Assembly: GCA_905221605.1 (NCBI GenBank)
Contig: CAJNDS010000039.1
Coordinates: forward strand, 183,540-247,539
DNA: 64,000 bases
Source: Symbiodinium natans
Taxonomy: Eukaryota > Sar > Dinophyceae > Suessiales > Symbiodiniaceae
Reading direction: 5' to 3'
Each line of letters starts with the position of its first letter. The first letter of the stretch is position 1. The notes under the pieces are model-generated. The model was not told the DNA's origin and did no database searches. It worked only from the letters and a program-made list of their open reading frames with translations. The position numbers were made by a program, and so were the translations under genes. Positions 32,241 to 43,344 of this stretch are shown here, piece by piece.

Positions 32241-32907
32241 ACCCCTCCACAAATACAGCTTGTCAGCATGCGAAGACAGACCTCCTAAAGAACACATTTT
32301 GTCTAGCTTCACGCAGTAGCAAGTTTCCTTGTAAACCAAGCGTGCCACGCCACACCACCTTGGACGTACATTGCATTCCGCATAGTGGTGCATCCCCATA
32401 GCCCTCGTCCTTGGCCCCCATAGCAATACCCATGGCCGAGATCGTCAGCACGTGCAAGCCGGCATAGCACCCGGTCCCCCTGTGCGATGTCCGCGCTGCC
32501 GAGGCTCCAAGGGGCCCAGACACACAAGACACAGATTGTACAGAGCATCTGTCGGGAGGATGAGTCCTGGCTGTCAGGAGCTTCCGGCACATACAAGTGC
32601 TTGCGAAGCAGCATGCGAATACCATCACTCTCGGACAGCTCATGAGGAAATCCACGGATGTGACGCTCTTGAGCCGGCTTGCGTGAGAGATGTTGGACTC
32701 TGTAAGACAGCATCTTCTTTGAAAGTGAGGAGCACACGCTCGGACACTGTCTCGCTGATCCGCCAGGCCGATTAAGTGAGTGTTCAAAGGCCATAAGACG
32801 TGGCTTAGAGTTGTTCAAGCAAAACGATGAGTGACCAATTTAATTTAAGCCTCAGCGCTCTGAGTTTAGATAGTTGCATGTCATTGCCACGTTTTCTCCA
32901 CTGCCAG

Positions 32908-35900
32908 GGCCAGTGGCTACGTGGCCAGCTGCCGATCCGGTTTGCACGGCGCCTGGATGAATTCCTGCAGCTCCCGCTGGGGCCTCAGAGTCGAAGTGAG
33001 GCAAAAATGCGCTGAACATGTGGATGGGGGAGGGGGGGGGGGGGGGGCATTTCGCAGGTTCCTTGATAAATGCAGCAGCGATGGCGAGCTCTGCAGGTAC
33101 GTGGTGGTGCACAACAAACACATCAAGCAGGCTCCGTCACAGCATCCCCTCTTGGATCGGATGTACGGCACCGCAGCAGAAAGAAGCTTGCGGATCAAAC
33201 AAAGCAGCAGGTCTTGGATATCTACGTCGAGACTTTCGAGAGCGTGTCGGATTTCCCAAGCATACTGACGGAGAAAGACGAGGCCCAAAGACTTCAAGCT
33301 TTCAGAGCAGCGGGTGGCGATCCATCATGCCATCCTTCGACCCTTGGGCCGCTTTACCCGTGAGGCAGAGTTTGCTCACCTCGTTCGAGCGCAACTCGAG
33401 AAGCATCAGGCAGTCGCGGGCCGCCCAGAACTTCCAGGTGAATAAATGGTGAACAAATCTTCGCAGCTTCACCTCTAGAGTCGAGAGTCTACAAGAGGGC
33501 CCACCATGGTCGCAAATGATGCTTACAACAGCGAGACAGCTGTTGAAGGATTGCTTCAAAAACCCTTGCCCCGAGGCCAGGCTGATCGCTGAAGGCTACC
33601 GAGAGGCTGCCGCAAAGAATCAAAGAGTCATGGGCCTTTCCTGTTGACAGTCTATCTTGGGGCCAGGTTCGTATGGCATATCCCCACTTCCGTTTGGACA
33701 CTTTCCTGGATCGTGCCTGATCCCAGCATGTCGACATGCCACGAGGCAGTCGATCTGCATCTCTCCTAGAAATAAGGCCAAAATAAGCGCAGTCGTGAAG
33801 GTGAAGGGGCTCAGAAGATGCATCTCGAGCGCAGTGGTGCCTTTGCTGCCAAGGACTTTTCATCACAAGGATCTCTGTGCGCATCTTGATGGCCCCTTGC
33901 ATGCAGATGTGGCGGGGTTGTCGGGTTGTCCACGACAGTCCAGTCGTCCTGCTCTTCTCGTCGGAACTTCAGGAAAACTACATCCGAATGCGCTCTCCAC
34001 AAGAAGGCTTCATAGGCCCAGATTCCTCTACTTCTTGGAAGGTTTCTGGCGCAGTAGGTGCTGCCAACATCTACACGATGAAGATTCAGGTGTGGTGCAG
34101 AAAGAGATGTCGCCTCACAGAATCATCCAGGCATTGGATTGCACTTCGGCTCTCACGGTTAGCACAATGTCCATCATGTCTTTCCTCTGTTGTCGATGGA
34201 GGAGCTGAGCAACGAGATCACACGTCTTACGGAGGCACTCGAAGTGTATCGAAGAGTGCTACAACTGCCACAACGGCATCATCCATGTTGCGGCCTTGCT
34301 CAGACTTGCTCAGCTTTGCTCAGCTTTGCTATGCAGGCCATCTACGGTGTGGCGCCGGAGATCGAGCGTGGCATCCCAGCTACATGTTTTGGCATTCTAT
34401 GTGACCACGCGCCATCACCCGGCCAGCCGTTCAAGCAAGTAAGGGGTGGACACGACTGCCCAAGACGCTGTAAAAAGGGAACAGAAAAGCGACACCCCTA
34501 AGTTAATGCGCCGTTGGGTGCTATAGCCTAGAATTTTTCCCAAAGTGACAGACACCTGCAGACATCAAGCGTGGATGATTGATGCTAAAACCCTGTAAAA
34601 CGATGTGAACACTTGAAAGCGACACCCCTCCTGTGCCGTCCCGACTTGAATGCTCAAAAAGTGCCTCAGGTTCCGGGGAAACGTGTCATGCACACTGGAC
34701 TACATCCCGCGGCACGTGCAGTTTATGTGCCAGGAGACTCGGGAGATGTAGAAGGGCGTGGAATTGAGCTGCATGGAGCATCACTCGTTCAGAGCAGAGG
34801 GCTAGAACGCTGCGAGACAGGAGCTTCTAAAGAATGCCGTCCGCGCCACAACGGAGCGTCACAAGCCCCGGCCCGAGCCGGAATTCATCTGAGAGTCTCA
34901 GAGGTTTCTTTTCAAGGCAAATTAGGTTGCAAGTTGGGGAGCGCGGAACTTTGCGAAGCTTATGGGAGGCCCCGAGATCGCCGGAGCGTCGGCTTTGCCT
35001 CGGAGCAGCCATCTCAGTACGCACAAGCGTGTGGTGCCTCTTCCGCCATCTATTCCACAGTGAAGTTTTTCACTGAGTTCCATTCTGTTCCCATGATTCC
35101 CATACGCTGAGCCCTGGTCTCAGGCCAGCAATGCCCAAAGTGGTGCCTTGGCGTTGTGACGGGCACATGTTCTGCCTTCCGGCATTCTTCCGGCCATGGG
35201 TCCGCCCCAAGGTGGTTGAGCTGCAGAAAGGCGACGTCCACGTCATCATCAAGATTAGCGACCAGGCAGGGGCCAGATATAATGCCACATGCAGATCGGC
35301 TCTTCCGCCGTGCTTCCAGCCAAGGGAGGCGGAGTGCCGAAGAGAGTCCAGGATGAGGCACGGCAGTGGTTTAACTGACTTATCCCCTCGGACCTTTTGA
35401 TATGCTGAGTCACTCCAAATAGGCCTGGCAGTATGGTTGGACCACTGCAGACAACGATCACGAGGACAACCTGCAAATGGAAATGCCAGCAGCATGTGCG
35501 GTCCCGGCATGGCAGGACGAGGAGGACCCATATTCTGGTTGCACCTGGCGCAAAGAGCTTGCCGGCTATGGTTTCGGTTTGCCGCTTACAAGGCGACGAT
35601 GAGATGTCACAAGATCATAAAGCAGGGAAGGACATCACCACAATCGTTTTCTTCTGCACCCTCGCTGTGGGGATCTGTGGGGTTTGTAGCCTTTAAGTCA
35701 GCCATGCTCGTTGGTCTGTCTTGTATATTCTTGTGTCACACATGAAGCTGGCAAGATTGTCCGGAGCCCAGTATTCAAAAGTCAGCCATGCCAGTGTTCC
35801 GGTCTCCTGGGCCTAGTCCCTGGATGGCCAAGCCCGGAGGGAGCCCGGTGCCCGCCCTCAAAATTCCGTGGAGTCCTCTGACAGAAGCCTGCGGATGCAT

Positions 35901-36597
35901 GAACCTGTCTGACAACGGCAGGATGGCTCCCACCATAGCTGTAGGTCGGGGAGGGTCGGGGTAAATTGTGGTTCCCCCCCCCCTCCTCCCGTGCGTGGTG
36001 GGTGTCTCTGTCTCTGTCTCTGTCTCTGTCTCTGTCTCCCGCTCCCTCTCCCGCTCCCGCTCCCTCTCTCTCTCTCTCTCTCTGTTTTGTCCCCAAAACC
36101 CTCTAAGCCGATTGAAGGGCTCAATGAACTTGTGAGTGCGATGACGGAGCGTGAAGCTTTGACGCACAGTTCTCCGAGACTCAGTAAACAAAAATGCAAG
36201 ACAACCGAACTCTCGAGCAATGCAGGCATTTTTCTGCCAGAGACATAATGATTGGCTACAATGTAGAACGAGAAGCCGTGCAACATTTTGACCGACCATA
36301 AACCTGCCACTGCCGAAATGCAGCTGCACCCGCCTGTTTTCCACCACACCTGCAGGCTTCATGCCCAGTATTTCGGCGGCGACGTCTTCATGCAGGCCTT
36401 GCCGGGACATGGTGGGCAGCTCAGTTTGCAAATGTACCGGTATACATTGCCTGCTCCCTGTCGTTCAAGGCACAGACATGTACCTGCTGCTGAACCACTT
36501 GAAGGAGGGCAGTCCTTCCACGGAGGAAGATGATCCATCGACGGCGCGAGCCTTGGAGTTGGGGATGTTGTCTTTACAATATGTTGTACAATCATAG
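32908..36597 (+). CDS. Mitochondrial protein kinase of the PDK/BCKDK family (GHKL ATPase fold)
   Basis: Most exons can be read by family signature and joined in phase. 32908-33000: LRGQLPIRFARRLDEFLQLP. About 33208-33282: VLDIYVETFESVSDFPS. 33365-33437: AEFAHLVRAQLEKHQAV. 33532-33626. 33667-33712 plus 33854-33908: FLDR|LFITRISVRIL. About 34055-34130: MSPHRIIQAL. 34337-34359: YGVAPE. 34670-34733: LDYIPRHVQFMCQ. 34821-34880: N-box ELLKNAVRATTERH. 35212-35265: VIIKISDQ. 35325-35357: GGGVPKRVQDE. 35432-35592: YGWTTAD and GYGFGLPLT. 36356-36411: YFGGDVFMQALPGHG. 36470-36597: TDMYLLLNHL to the stop. These kinases phosphorylate and inactivate 2-oxoacid dehydrogenase complexes in the mitochondrial matrix. 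ELLKNA..ATTE and YGVAPE favour the branched-chain (BCKDK) side. The first exon(s) with the transit peptide and one short link at about 34130-34336 are not resolved. Confidence 0.85.
33032..33047 (+). repeat. G16 homopolymer in an intron
   Basis: Lies in the intron after the first recognised exon of the PDK-family gene (donor GC at 33001). Confidence 0.9.
36000..36083 (+). repeat. TCTCTG / CT microsatellite
   Basis: About six TCTCTG hexamers are followed by CCCGCTCC-interrupted CT runs. The tract sits in the 763-bp GC-AG intron (35593-36355) of the PDK-family gene. Confidence 0.9.
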
Positions 36598-37660
36598 CAA
36601 TCGAAAGTGTGTTCTTCGAGCTCTTTCTGGCATTCGCATCTGAGGCCTTGACCGTGACGGAAAACCAGTCGGTGAATGCGCCATGATCGCCGGCGCCTTT
36701 GTGCCGGTGCTTGCTCGCGGAAAAAACGGGGGTGCTCTTGACTTTTTTGCTGCTCTCTGCAGAAAGGACATGCTGTCATACGAGGAGCTGTTGGTTTTTC
36801 GGCATGCCCCTGCCACAACTTCCCTTTGCCCTTTGCCAGGCAACAAGCCGCTCGAGTGAGGAAGTTGTAATAGTAGAAAAGCTTCGATGGCTGCCTGAAG
36901 ACCCTACATATCCTGCAGTATCTCACATGTAATTAGAAATCAGCTTGTGAAATTAGACGAGGACACAGGTACCATGAGCATATTCTAGCCGACACTGCAA
37001 CCTTCAGCACAAGGCTGTAATCAAGGCATATTGAGCTCAGGCGCTACGAGGGCTTGAGACGACTTTCACATTTTTCTGTTTTGGAGGAGGGCTGGATGCC
37101 GTGGGCTGCCGTCCTTCGGACCCGAGGGTGTCTGGGCTTTCAGTTCCGCCACTTGAAGTCACAAGAGCCGTTGAAGGGAGAGCGCCCTGAAACAAAAGTC
37201 ATCAGCTTCGGAGCACGACCAGACGAACCCGTCGCAGATTTCTCGTGGCAGACTCAAGAGACTCTTTAAAGTTTTGGGGTGGCCGCGGCTGGCTGGCCGC
37301 GTGTTGGCAGCAATCTTAGGGAGCACTGCTCTGAAACCATGCGAGACTGTCAAACAAGAAACAAAAGGTTGCACACCCTCAACCGTGAGTTGGGTAATCT
37401 TTGAGGTGATGATGGCTCAGTGGTGGTCTGGGGCGGCCGGCTGCAAGACGTGTTGACTTTGGAACACGTCGTGCAGCTGACCGCTGAGAACGACCAGTTC
37501 CATGCCACCACGCGGGGCGGGGAGGCCTCGCTGGGCGATACAAGCGTGCCTACTTGTCGCGATGCATGTCGTGTGCTTGCAAGGTGGTGTCGTGGTCCGA
37601 GGCAGACTACGACGACGACACTGCCAGCCCATTGGTTCTCATTTGTCATTATTTAGGAGT
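36598..37660 (+). CDS. Exon-like ORFs downstream of the PDK-family gene, unknown
   Basis: The best segment is about 37424-37600 (VVWGGRLQDVLTLEHVVQLT, then AENDQFHATTRGGEAS), preceded by GATGGCTCAG. Another is at about 37054-37260 (ETKVISFGARPDEPVADFSW). Both have protein-like composition, but no family is recognised and their joining is unclear. Confidence 0.3.
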
Positions 37661-39420
37661 CTATCATTTGTTAGGCATCAACCACCATGATCACATGAGC
37701 TGGTGTGGGATCGGTGGTTGGCTTACACGGTTCCTGCAGGTGCTTGGCCGCTGGCATGAAAGCGTAAACTTGTTTACCCTTTCGTCGTTCTCGCCTCCTT
37801 GCCTTGCTGCATTGTCTTGGGCCACGCGGCCTGGCGTGCAAGCGAAACAACATGAAACAACAGTAAGAGCGTACACTCGCAAAACAAACAAACGTTTTGC
37901 GCTCCGCCTTCACCACGGAACTCGATTTCTTCTTCTTTGACGCCTTTATTGTTTTGCTATTTGCCTGTCTTGGTCGGCTCGCCGTTCTTGCACTTGTCTT
38001 TTATTTTGATGGTGCGGGGCTGAGGGTCCACGATTTCGGGTCAAGGGTTCGTACTTAATTAGGGTTCAGAGTTCGCGGCTGGGTTGTTTAGGACCTTTGC
38101 TTTCTAATGCCCCGGGGTGTTAGGTTGACTTGTTTACCAGGGTGGTTCAGATCTCTAACACCCAATCTTGAACCCTGCGCCCTACTCAAGATGCCCGACC
38201 CTCAACATGTCTCTTTTTTTTGGGGTTCAGGATGAGCACTGCCTGTTCTGCTGTGTGTATGACTCTGTAGTTGCCTAGCCGAGAGCACGATTCCAACACA
38301 AAAGGTACCGGCCGAGCCGAGAGACAAGTTGCTGTCAGGCCAAAGCACTTAAACCCGCAAACATCTCTTTTGTAACATGCCACTCAAAGTAGGGCCCAAC
38401 ATGTTACATACTCAAGCAGAATATAATATAAATGTTAAATGCTGAAGGAGCGAGAAACGTCACAAACACAAAGACGCAAAGAGCCCACCGAAAGGATAGA
38501 ACAAAACAAAATGCGGAAAGCACTAAGTTTACGTGCTCCCGCCTCAGTCCCGTACGCATTTTGCTGTGTGAGCCAAGCCGCAGCTCCAAGAATCCGGAAG
38601 GCAAGCCAGCAAACAAGAATCCGGAAGGAGCCAGAAAACACCGTGTTGAGACGTTGCTTGAGCCGTTTTGCACTTTTCCGCTGTGTTTCGTCGATTTGCC
38701 ACTTTACTGTTTTCACGCCGAGGGTGCTTCGTGACATGGTTTTCTTCAACAGCGCCAGGCCAGCACAGCCAACACCATAATCAGCACCACCAGAACCACC
38801 AGAAACTACCAAGGTTTATAGGGTTTATAGGGGAATTAGGGAAATGGGTTTACAGTTTACAGTTTACGAGCCATCAGTGTGAGCTCGACTTCCGTCCAGG
38901 CGAAGACGAGGAAGACTCTGAGGAGGAGGAGGAGGAGGAGGAGCCCAAATGAGCATTTGGGGAAGATGGAGTCCTCCCTTACACGCCCCCTTGGTTCCTT
39001 ATGATATATGTGAGTAGGAGGGCTGTGAAGGCTTTTTGAGTTGAGGGTTTATGGCGAATGAGCTTTGAGGTTTATCTGGGTAAGCGCTTAAGGGCTAGGG
39101 AGGTCCGACCTGGCTGTATACTACAGCTCATTGATGGTACTGGCTGCTACTGCCAGCAATGATCTAAATGGTTGCGTCACGGCCAATGCCAGCCGGACCA
39201 ATGCTGGTGAACACTTCTCGCGCATATCAAGCTCGAGCACAAAAACGGAGCGTGCTCGTGCGCCATCCAGAACCTAGCCATCTCAGGCACTTGTTGCACT
39301 CTTTTGAACTCGGGCGACGCTGTGCCAAGTGTCGTCACTGAGTTGAGAGCACCGCATTGACTCACATGCTCAATTGTACCGCCGTGTCCTGCCGTAGCCC
39401 AGCTGATAGCAACTTCAGTC
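37661..39420. other. No complete gene; possible acidic C-terminal exon
   Basis: A GAG microsatellite at about 38917-38943 gives an acidic ending (CELDFRPGEDEEDSEEEEEE, stop at 38950-38952) after CCATCAG at 38876; it could be a real terminal exon or chance. Elsewhere AC/AG-rich sequence (38430-38660) and fragments resembling degenerate TTTAGGG occur. Nothing else is supported. Confidence 0.3.
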
Positions 39421-39439
39421 AGTGTCAAGTATACGTACT

Positions 39440-39670
39440 CTAATCTTATCGAGTAGTGCTGCTACGGCTCATGTGCTGGCCTTGACAGAGCATGGGATGG
39501 AATGGCTGAAGGACTCAGCGGATACTGAGGCGGGCGCGGGCAACGATGCCTCGTCTTACTCGTGCCGCTCTGAGCTTCGCTTCTACTTGTACTTGATCCT
39601 GCCTTGCTGCATCATTGGCCGACTTGGCTGTCTCTTATTACGGGAAATTGAACTCTTGCAAACTGCGTAT
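39440..39670 (+). CDS. Exon-like ORF with one hydrophobic segment
   Basis: It reads SAATAHVLALTEHGMEWLKD, then DTEAGAGNDASSYSCRSELR, then a hydrophobic stretch FYLYLILPCCIIGRLGCLLL. The ORF then runs into telomere-like repeats, so its end must be a splice site or a break. Unknown function. Confidence 0.3.
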
Positions 39671-40643
39671 AGCCCTAAACCCCTAAACCCGAAGCCCTAC
39701 ACCGCCGTTGGATTTGTCGAGGGGCTTAGGGTCACGTCAGGCTTTCAGAGAAATCCCAAAGCCTAGACTCTAAACCCTAAACCCCCAAGCCTCACAAGAC
39801 CCCAAGCCCCAAACGACTAACCCTAATCCCCGGAAGCCAGTACCCTGATCCTTGTTGGGGGGGGGTGTTTGGATCCCGTATATACGCCTACTTCAAGCCC
39901 CCCAAAGGGTTGCCCCTTTCATTGTAATTGTGTTCTCCTGGGATACTGAGGGAGGGTAAACCCTAGACCCTAAACCACGAGACCTTAAACCCTTCAACTC
40001 CTAAAGCCCTACACTCCTAAACCCCTCAACTTCTAAACTCCTAAACCACGAAACTCCTATGAGGGGATGAGGGTTTGGGGTTTGGGTTTGGCACTCATCA
40101 TTTAGGCTTAAACCCTACCCTTCGTTTCGGTACCTAGTTTCCTTCTTATAGAACCCTAACCCCAAAATAGGGTGCTTAGAAAAGGTGCGGGGTATAAGCC
40201 TCTAGGATGTGTTTGGAAGGAGTGCTGTGGGGATATGAAGCTTCTGTTATGAACTTGATGAGGGGTATGACTCTGAGGATCTTGGGTCTTCCGGGGTTTA
40301 GGGCTGAGGGTGGTTTGGAACCTTACAGTGTAAGGTTTGAGGGTTTAGGGTTTATAGGGCTTATAGGGCAGAAGGGTTTTAGGTCAAGGGGTTAGGGTGT
40401 AGGGTTTAGGGTTTATGGCTTCGAAATACAAGCTATGCGTTGCCCAGGCTGTTGGGGCATAGGGTTTAGGGCTTAGGGTTTAGGGTCATCTACATGTACT
40501 GCCGCCAACAACCCTACTAGTAAACCCGGCCCTAGACCCTGCACTCGGGTTTAGGGCCACCATGTGCCGACGTCGTTCACACACAGCCTTATGTGGAGCA
40601 TTTTGTCGACCCGCCTCCCCCTTGAACCCAGTTCAGGGCATAC

Positions 40644-40749
40644 CTAGAGTCCAAGTACCCAAGTATAAGGGCTTTAGGGCCCAGATACCATACTCTTAAG
40701 TGCCCTTGGCAACTAAAGCCCTCATTATTTTTGGGCACTTGGACCCTTA
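40644..40749. mobile_element. MITE-like 106-bp element with terminal inverted repeats (copy 1)
   Basis: The left end reads CTAGAGTCCAAGTACCCAA and the right end is the near-complement TTGGGCACTTGGACCCTTA. The interior has GGGCTTTAGGGCCCA and ATACCATACTCTTAAG. There is no coding capacity. A related copy lies at 40976-41080. Confidence 0.6.
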
Positions 40750-40975
40750 AGCTTAGGATGTAGGGATTAGGGTTTAGGGTAAAACCCCACTCCCTTGAAC
40801 CGTAATTGAGCAGATGCGAAACCAATCTGGACATTGAATGGAAGCCTCTCTAACCCATGAGGCGTCGGCCTGCCCGGTCACTGGCGCTATCTGCAGAGAG
40901 CGAGGCCCAAACCAAAACCAAGAGGGACGCTGTGGGGCTCCTGTTTTACACACCCTACACCCTAAACCCTATACC

Positions 40976-41080
40976 TAAGGGTCCAAGTCCCCAAATGTTG
41001 GCGCTTTAGGGCCCAGGTACCATACTCTGAATGATTGTTGGTCCCTTTTCAAATAACATATTTAGGTTCTTGGACCCTTA
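40976..41080. mobile_element. MITE-like 105-bp element (copy 2)
   Basis: Shares TAAGGGTCCAAGT at the left end, TTCTTGGACCCTTA at the right end and the interior GCTTTAGGGCCCAGGTACCA with copy 1, in the same orientation. The interior 3' part is diverged. Confidence 0.6.
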
Positions 41081-41140
41081 GGGATAGGGCATTTAAATGG
41101 TCAACTCGAAATGCGAATCGGGGGTCTCATGGCATCTATA

Positions 41141-41308
41141 ATGTAAACTACAGAGCTCGTAGCAATGCTCTGACTGCCCCAAGTATATAGATACTTAGAA
41201 GCAAAAGGGAGTATATGGTAACTACTTTGGGGCCCAAGTGCCCCCCATAAAGGTACCTGGACCCTTTTGGAATGTAAACTACAAAGCTCGTAGCAATGCC
41301 CTGACTAC
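41141..41308. repeat. 131-bp-spaced direct repeat around a related TIR fragment
   Basis: ATGTAAACTACAGAGCTCGT at 41141 recurs as ATGTAAACTACAAAGCTCGT at 41272, each continuing AGCAATGC.CTGACT (about 37 bp, few mismatches). The sequence between them ends GGTACCTGGACCCTTTT, resembling the termini of the 105-bp elements. Confidence 0.8.
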
Positions 41309-41393
41309 GTACGGTAATAAGAAGGCTGCAAGTAGATCCGCTTCGACGGTGCCCAGGCTCAGCCCTGTCAGGTAGCGAACGCATGTTTCACCC

Positions 41394-41915
41394 ATGCTTT
41401 CAGGCTGCCGTACCTTGAAGGATGTAATCTCTCGGGTGGGCGTGCCATGTCGCGAGGTCAAGCAGGAGGACGCACGGCATCGCACGGTTTTGGAGTGGTG
41501 CAAAAAGTGTTGCCCGAGTTGTGTTTTTTTTGTAGCACTTCCACCATGCCTTCGACTTAGAAAGCATGGCGAGGAGCCGCCAAAAGAGGATGAAGAAGAG
41601 CAAGTTCTCACTCCACCTGACCGGACAGCGTGTTGCAAAGCAGGACTGCTGGAGGGAGGCCCTGCAGTGGCTTTTTGCTCTCATTTTGTTTTGCATTCCT
41701 TGCTAGTGTGCTCTGCAAGGAGACGCTCAGCCCACAGTAGAAACCCCTTCGAAAGGAGATCAGCCATCCTCGCTGCGCAAACGATCCAGAGATCAAGCAG
41801 TGAGGAAGACTTGGAGAAAGCGAAAAGCATGAAGCTTGGGGGCCCGTATCCCGATGAGCTGTCCATGCCAAGGGGGAAGCCTCCGAGCAGAGCACAGTCA
41901 AGGAGCCACCGATAG
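41394..41915 (+). CDS. Exon(s) of an unknown protein, probable C-terminus
   Basis: It starts after GCTTTCAG with GCRTLKDVISRVGVPCREVK and DARHRTVLEWCKKCCPSC. An acidic segment follows (HGEEPPKEDEEEQVL). The end is convincing C-terminal sequence (RRSAILAAQTIQRSSSEEDL, then AKSMKLGGPYPDELSM) with a TAG at 41913. A hydrophobic stretch in the middle may be an intron read through. No domain is recognised. Confidence 0.45.
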   Translation: MLSGCRTLKDVISRVGVPCREVKQEDARHRTVLEWCKKCCPSCVFFVALPPCLRLRKHGEEPPKEDEEEQVLTPPDRTACCKAGLLEGGPAVAFCSHFVLHSLLVCSARRRSAHSRNPFERRSAILAAQTIQRSSSEEDLEKAKSMKLGGPYPDELSMPRGKPPSRAQSRSHR

Positions 41916-42079
41916 TCCGATGGTCGCTTGTCATTTAAGGCTTTCAAATCCGCGGGACCATGTTGCAGTTGGTGCGAAGACTAGTGCCAAGTTCAATTGT
42001 GTGAGAATCTTTGGCCATCTTTTGACCAGAGACGGCATGTGTCTAGAATGTGCTTTAGCCCATTATTTCTGCGTTATTT

Positions 42080-42840
42080 AGCTGCTTCTATTTGGCTAAA
42101 AATGTTTCTTTGTTTTGCTGGGCTGCGCGGTTTTTTGATTGCATGTCTTTGCGTTTTCTTGGCTGATTGAGCTTTGCATCTCGTTTTTTCGAGTCAAGCG
42201 GGCTGCTTGCATTGTTCTCCGTGTGTGTGTGTGTGTGCTGGGCTGCTCAAACATGTTCGTTGATTTGCTTGTTTTTGCTGGGCTGCTCGGGGTTAGTTGA
42301 TGGCTGCCTTGCATTTTAATCGTATTTTGGCCCTGCTGTTAAACCTTGCATTCCGTTATTGATACTTGTGCATCCAAGAGCAGAGGATGAGTTCAGTAAA
42401 CGTTCTATAATGTGCGGGGAGGGGGATTTGAAGGTGGAGGGAGGGAGGGAGAGGGGGGCGATGGCAGGGGAGGTGGGAATGTGCAAAATACAGCGCCAAG
42501 CAAACACGCAACACAAAGGATCACAAAGGCAATGCCAAACACGAATGCAAACGTCTTTTGTTTCTACGAGATCTCGTTTGCAGTTTTTTTCATTCACCTC
42601 CTGCTGTCTTTGTATGTTTTGTGCATTGCCCCCTTCACCGGCCCTTCTCCACGACTCCGCAGCACTATCCCTTCCTACCGTCATGGGCACTGCTGCTGAT
42701 ACTGCCAGACACCACTCTGCTACGCCTGCCACTAGCCATGCATACCACCGTAGCTCACATGACTTAATGCTGCCTGTTAGTGCATGGTCACTTTGCAGCG
42801 CAGACAGAAACTGAATGCCTGGCAGAACGACAGGTTCTCA
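42080..42840. other. No supported gene; GT microsatellite and local repeats
   Basis: The 11-mer TGCTGGGCTGC appears three times (about 42116, 42235 and 42279) in T-rich sequence, with (GT)n at about 42222-42236. A GA-rich stretch follows at about 42415-42470. Confidence 0.4.
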
Positions 42841-42919
42841 GCATATCCAGTGGCTTAGGAAGCAGACAGTAAGGGCTTAATGTTCGCTTAGCCTATTGCA
42901 CAACTCTTCATAGTCCTCA

Positions 42920-43344
42920 GCCTGCAACTCCAGGAGCATGACGCAGTAGAGGAAGCGCTGGCAGACGGCAGGGAAAACATCTCAAGGCTCTACATCTACA
43001 AGTTTCCAGATGTGGACGCGCTCCACAGGCTGCTGGAAAGTGGCCTTTTGCCAAACGTTGCAGCAGATCTCGAAAGACATATTGGTCTGGAGATGCACAA
43101 ACTCAGACCGAAGCAGGCAGTGCTCGAGTTCTTCGAACGCTACACCGGAATAACTGATGCTAAGGAGCTGAAGCGCCACTTCTACTACCAACTTGCAGAA
43201 GTTGAATGGCCGGCAGGGTTCGTCGTTTCTGAGTTACACACCCCCGTCTTCTACAACCGAGTCTTCATTGGCCAGCCGAAACGTTATGAGCAGCAGGCCA
43301 AAGCGTCCGCAGCCACTGCCTTCGCAACGGATGTCGACGCTTGA
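42920..43344 (+). CDS. Unknown protein, terminal exon
   Basis: An open frame without stops runs from about 42920 (after CCTCAG) to a TGA at 43342-43344, about 140 codons. Segments include LQEHDAVEEALADGRENISR, LYIYKFPDVDALHRLLESGL, LRPKQAVLEFFERYTGITDA and FVVSELHTPVFYNRVFIGQP. The composition is that of a soluble globular protein. The family is not recognised and no start Met fits, so an upstream exon is expected, yet upstream lies low-complexity DNA. It may be a stranded exon of a broken gene. Confidence 0.5.

Larger units (their letters stand above)
39660..41100. repeat. Degenerate telomere-like repeats (CCCTAAA and TTTAGGG)
   Basis: Many CCCTAAACC/CCCTAAACCC words occur at about 39665-40060, and TTTAGGG words at about 40330-40480 and 40760-40790. 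They are mostly single or double copies separated by diverged sequence. The orientation switches within the interval. Confidence 0.85.

Noticed and set aside
32263-32818. Minus-strand ORFs of about 170 codons
   Set aside because: Two different minus frames and a + frame are open together, there is no motif, and they sit against the direction of all supported genes.
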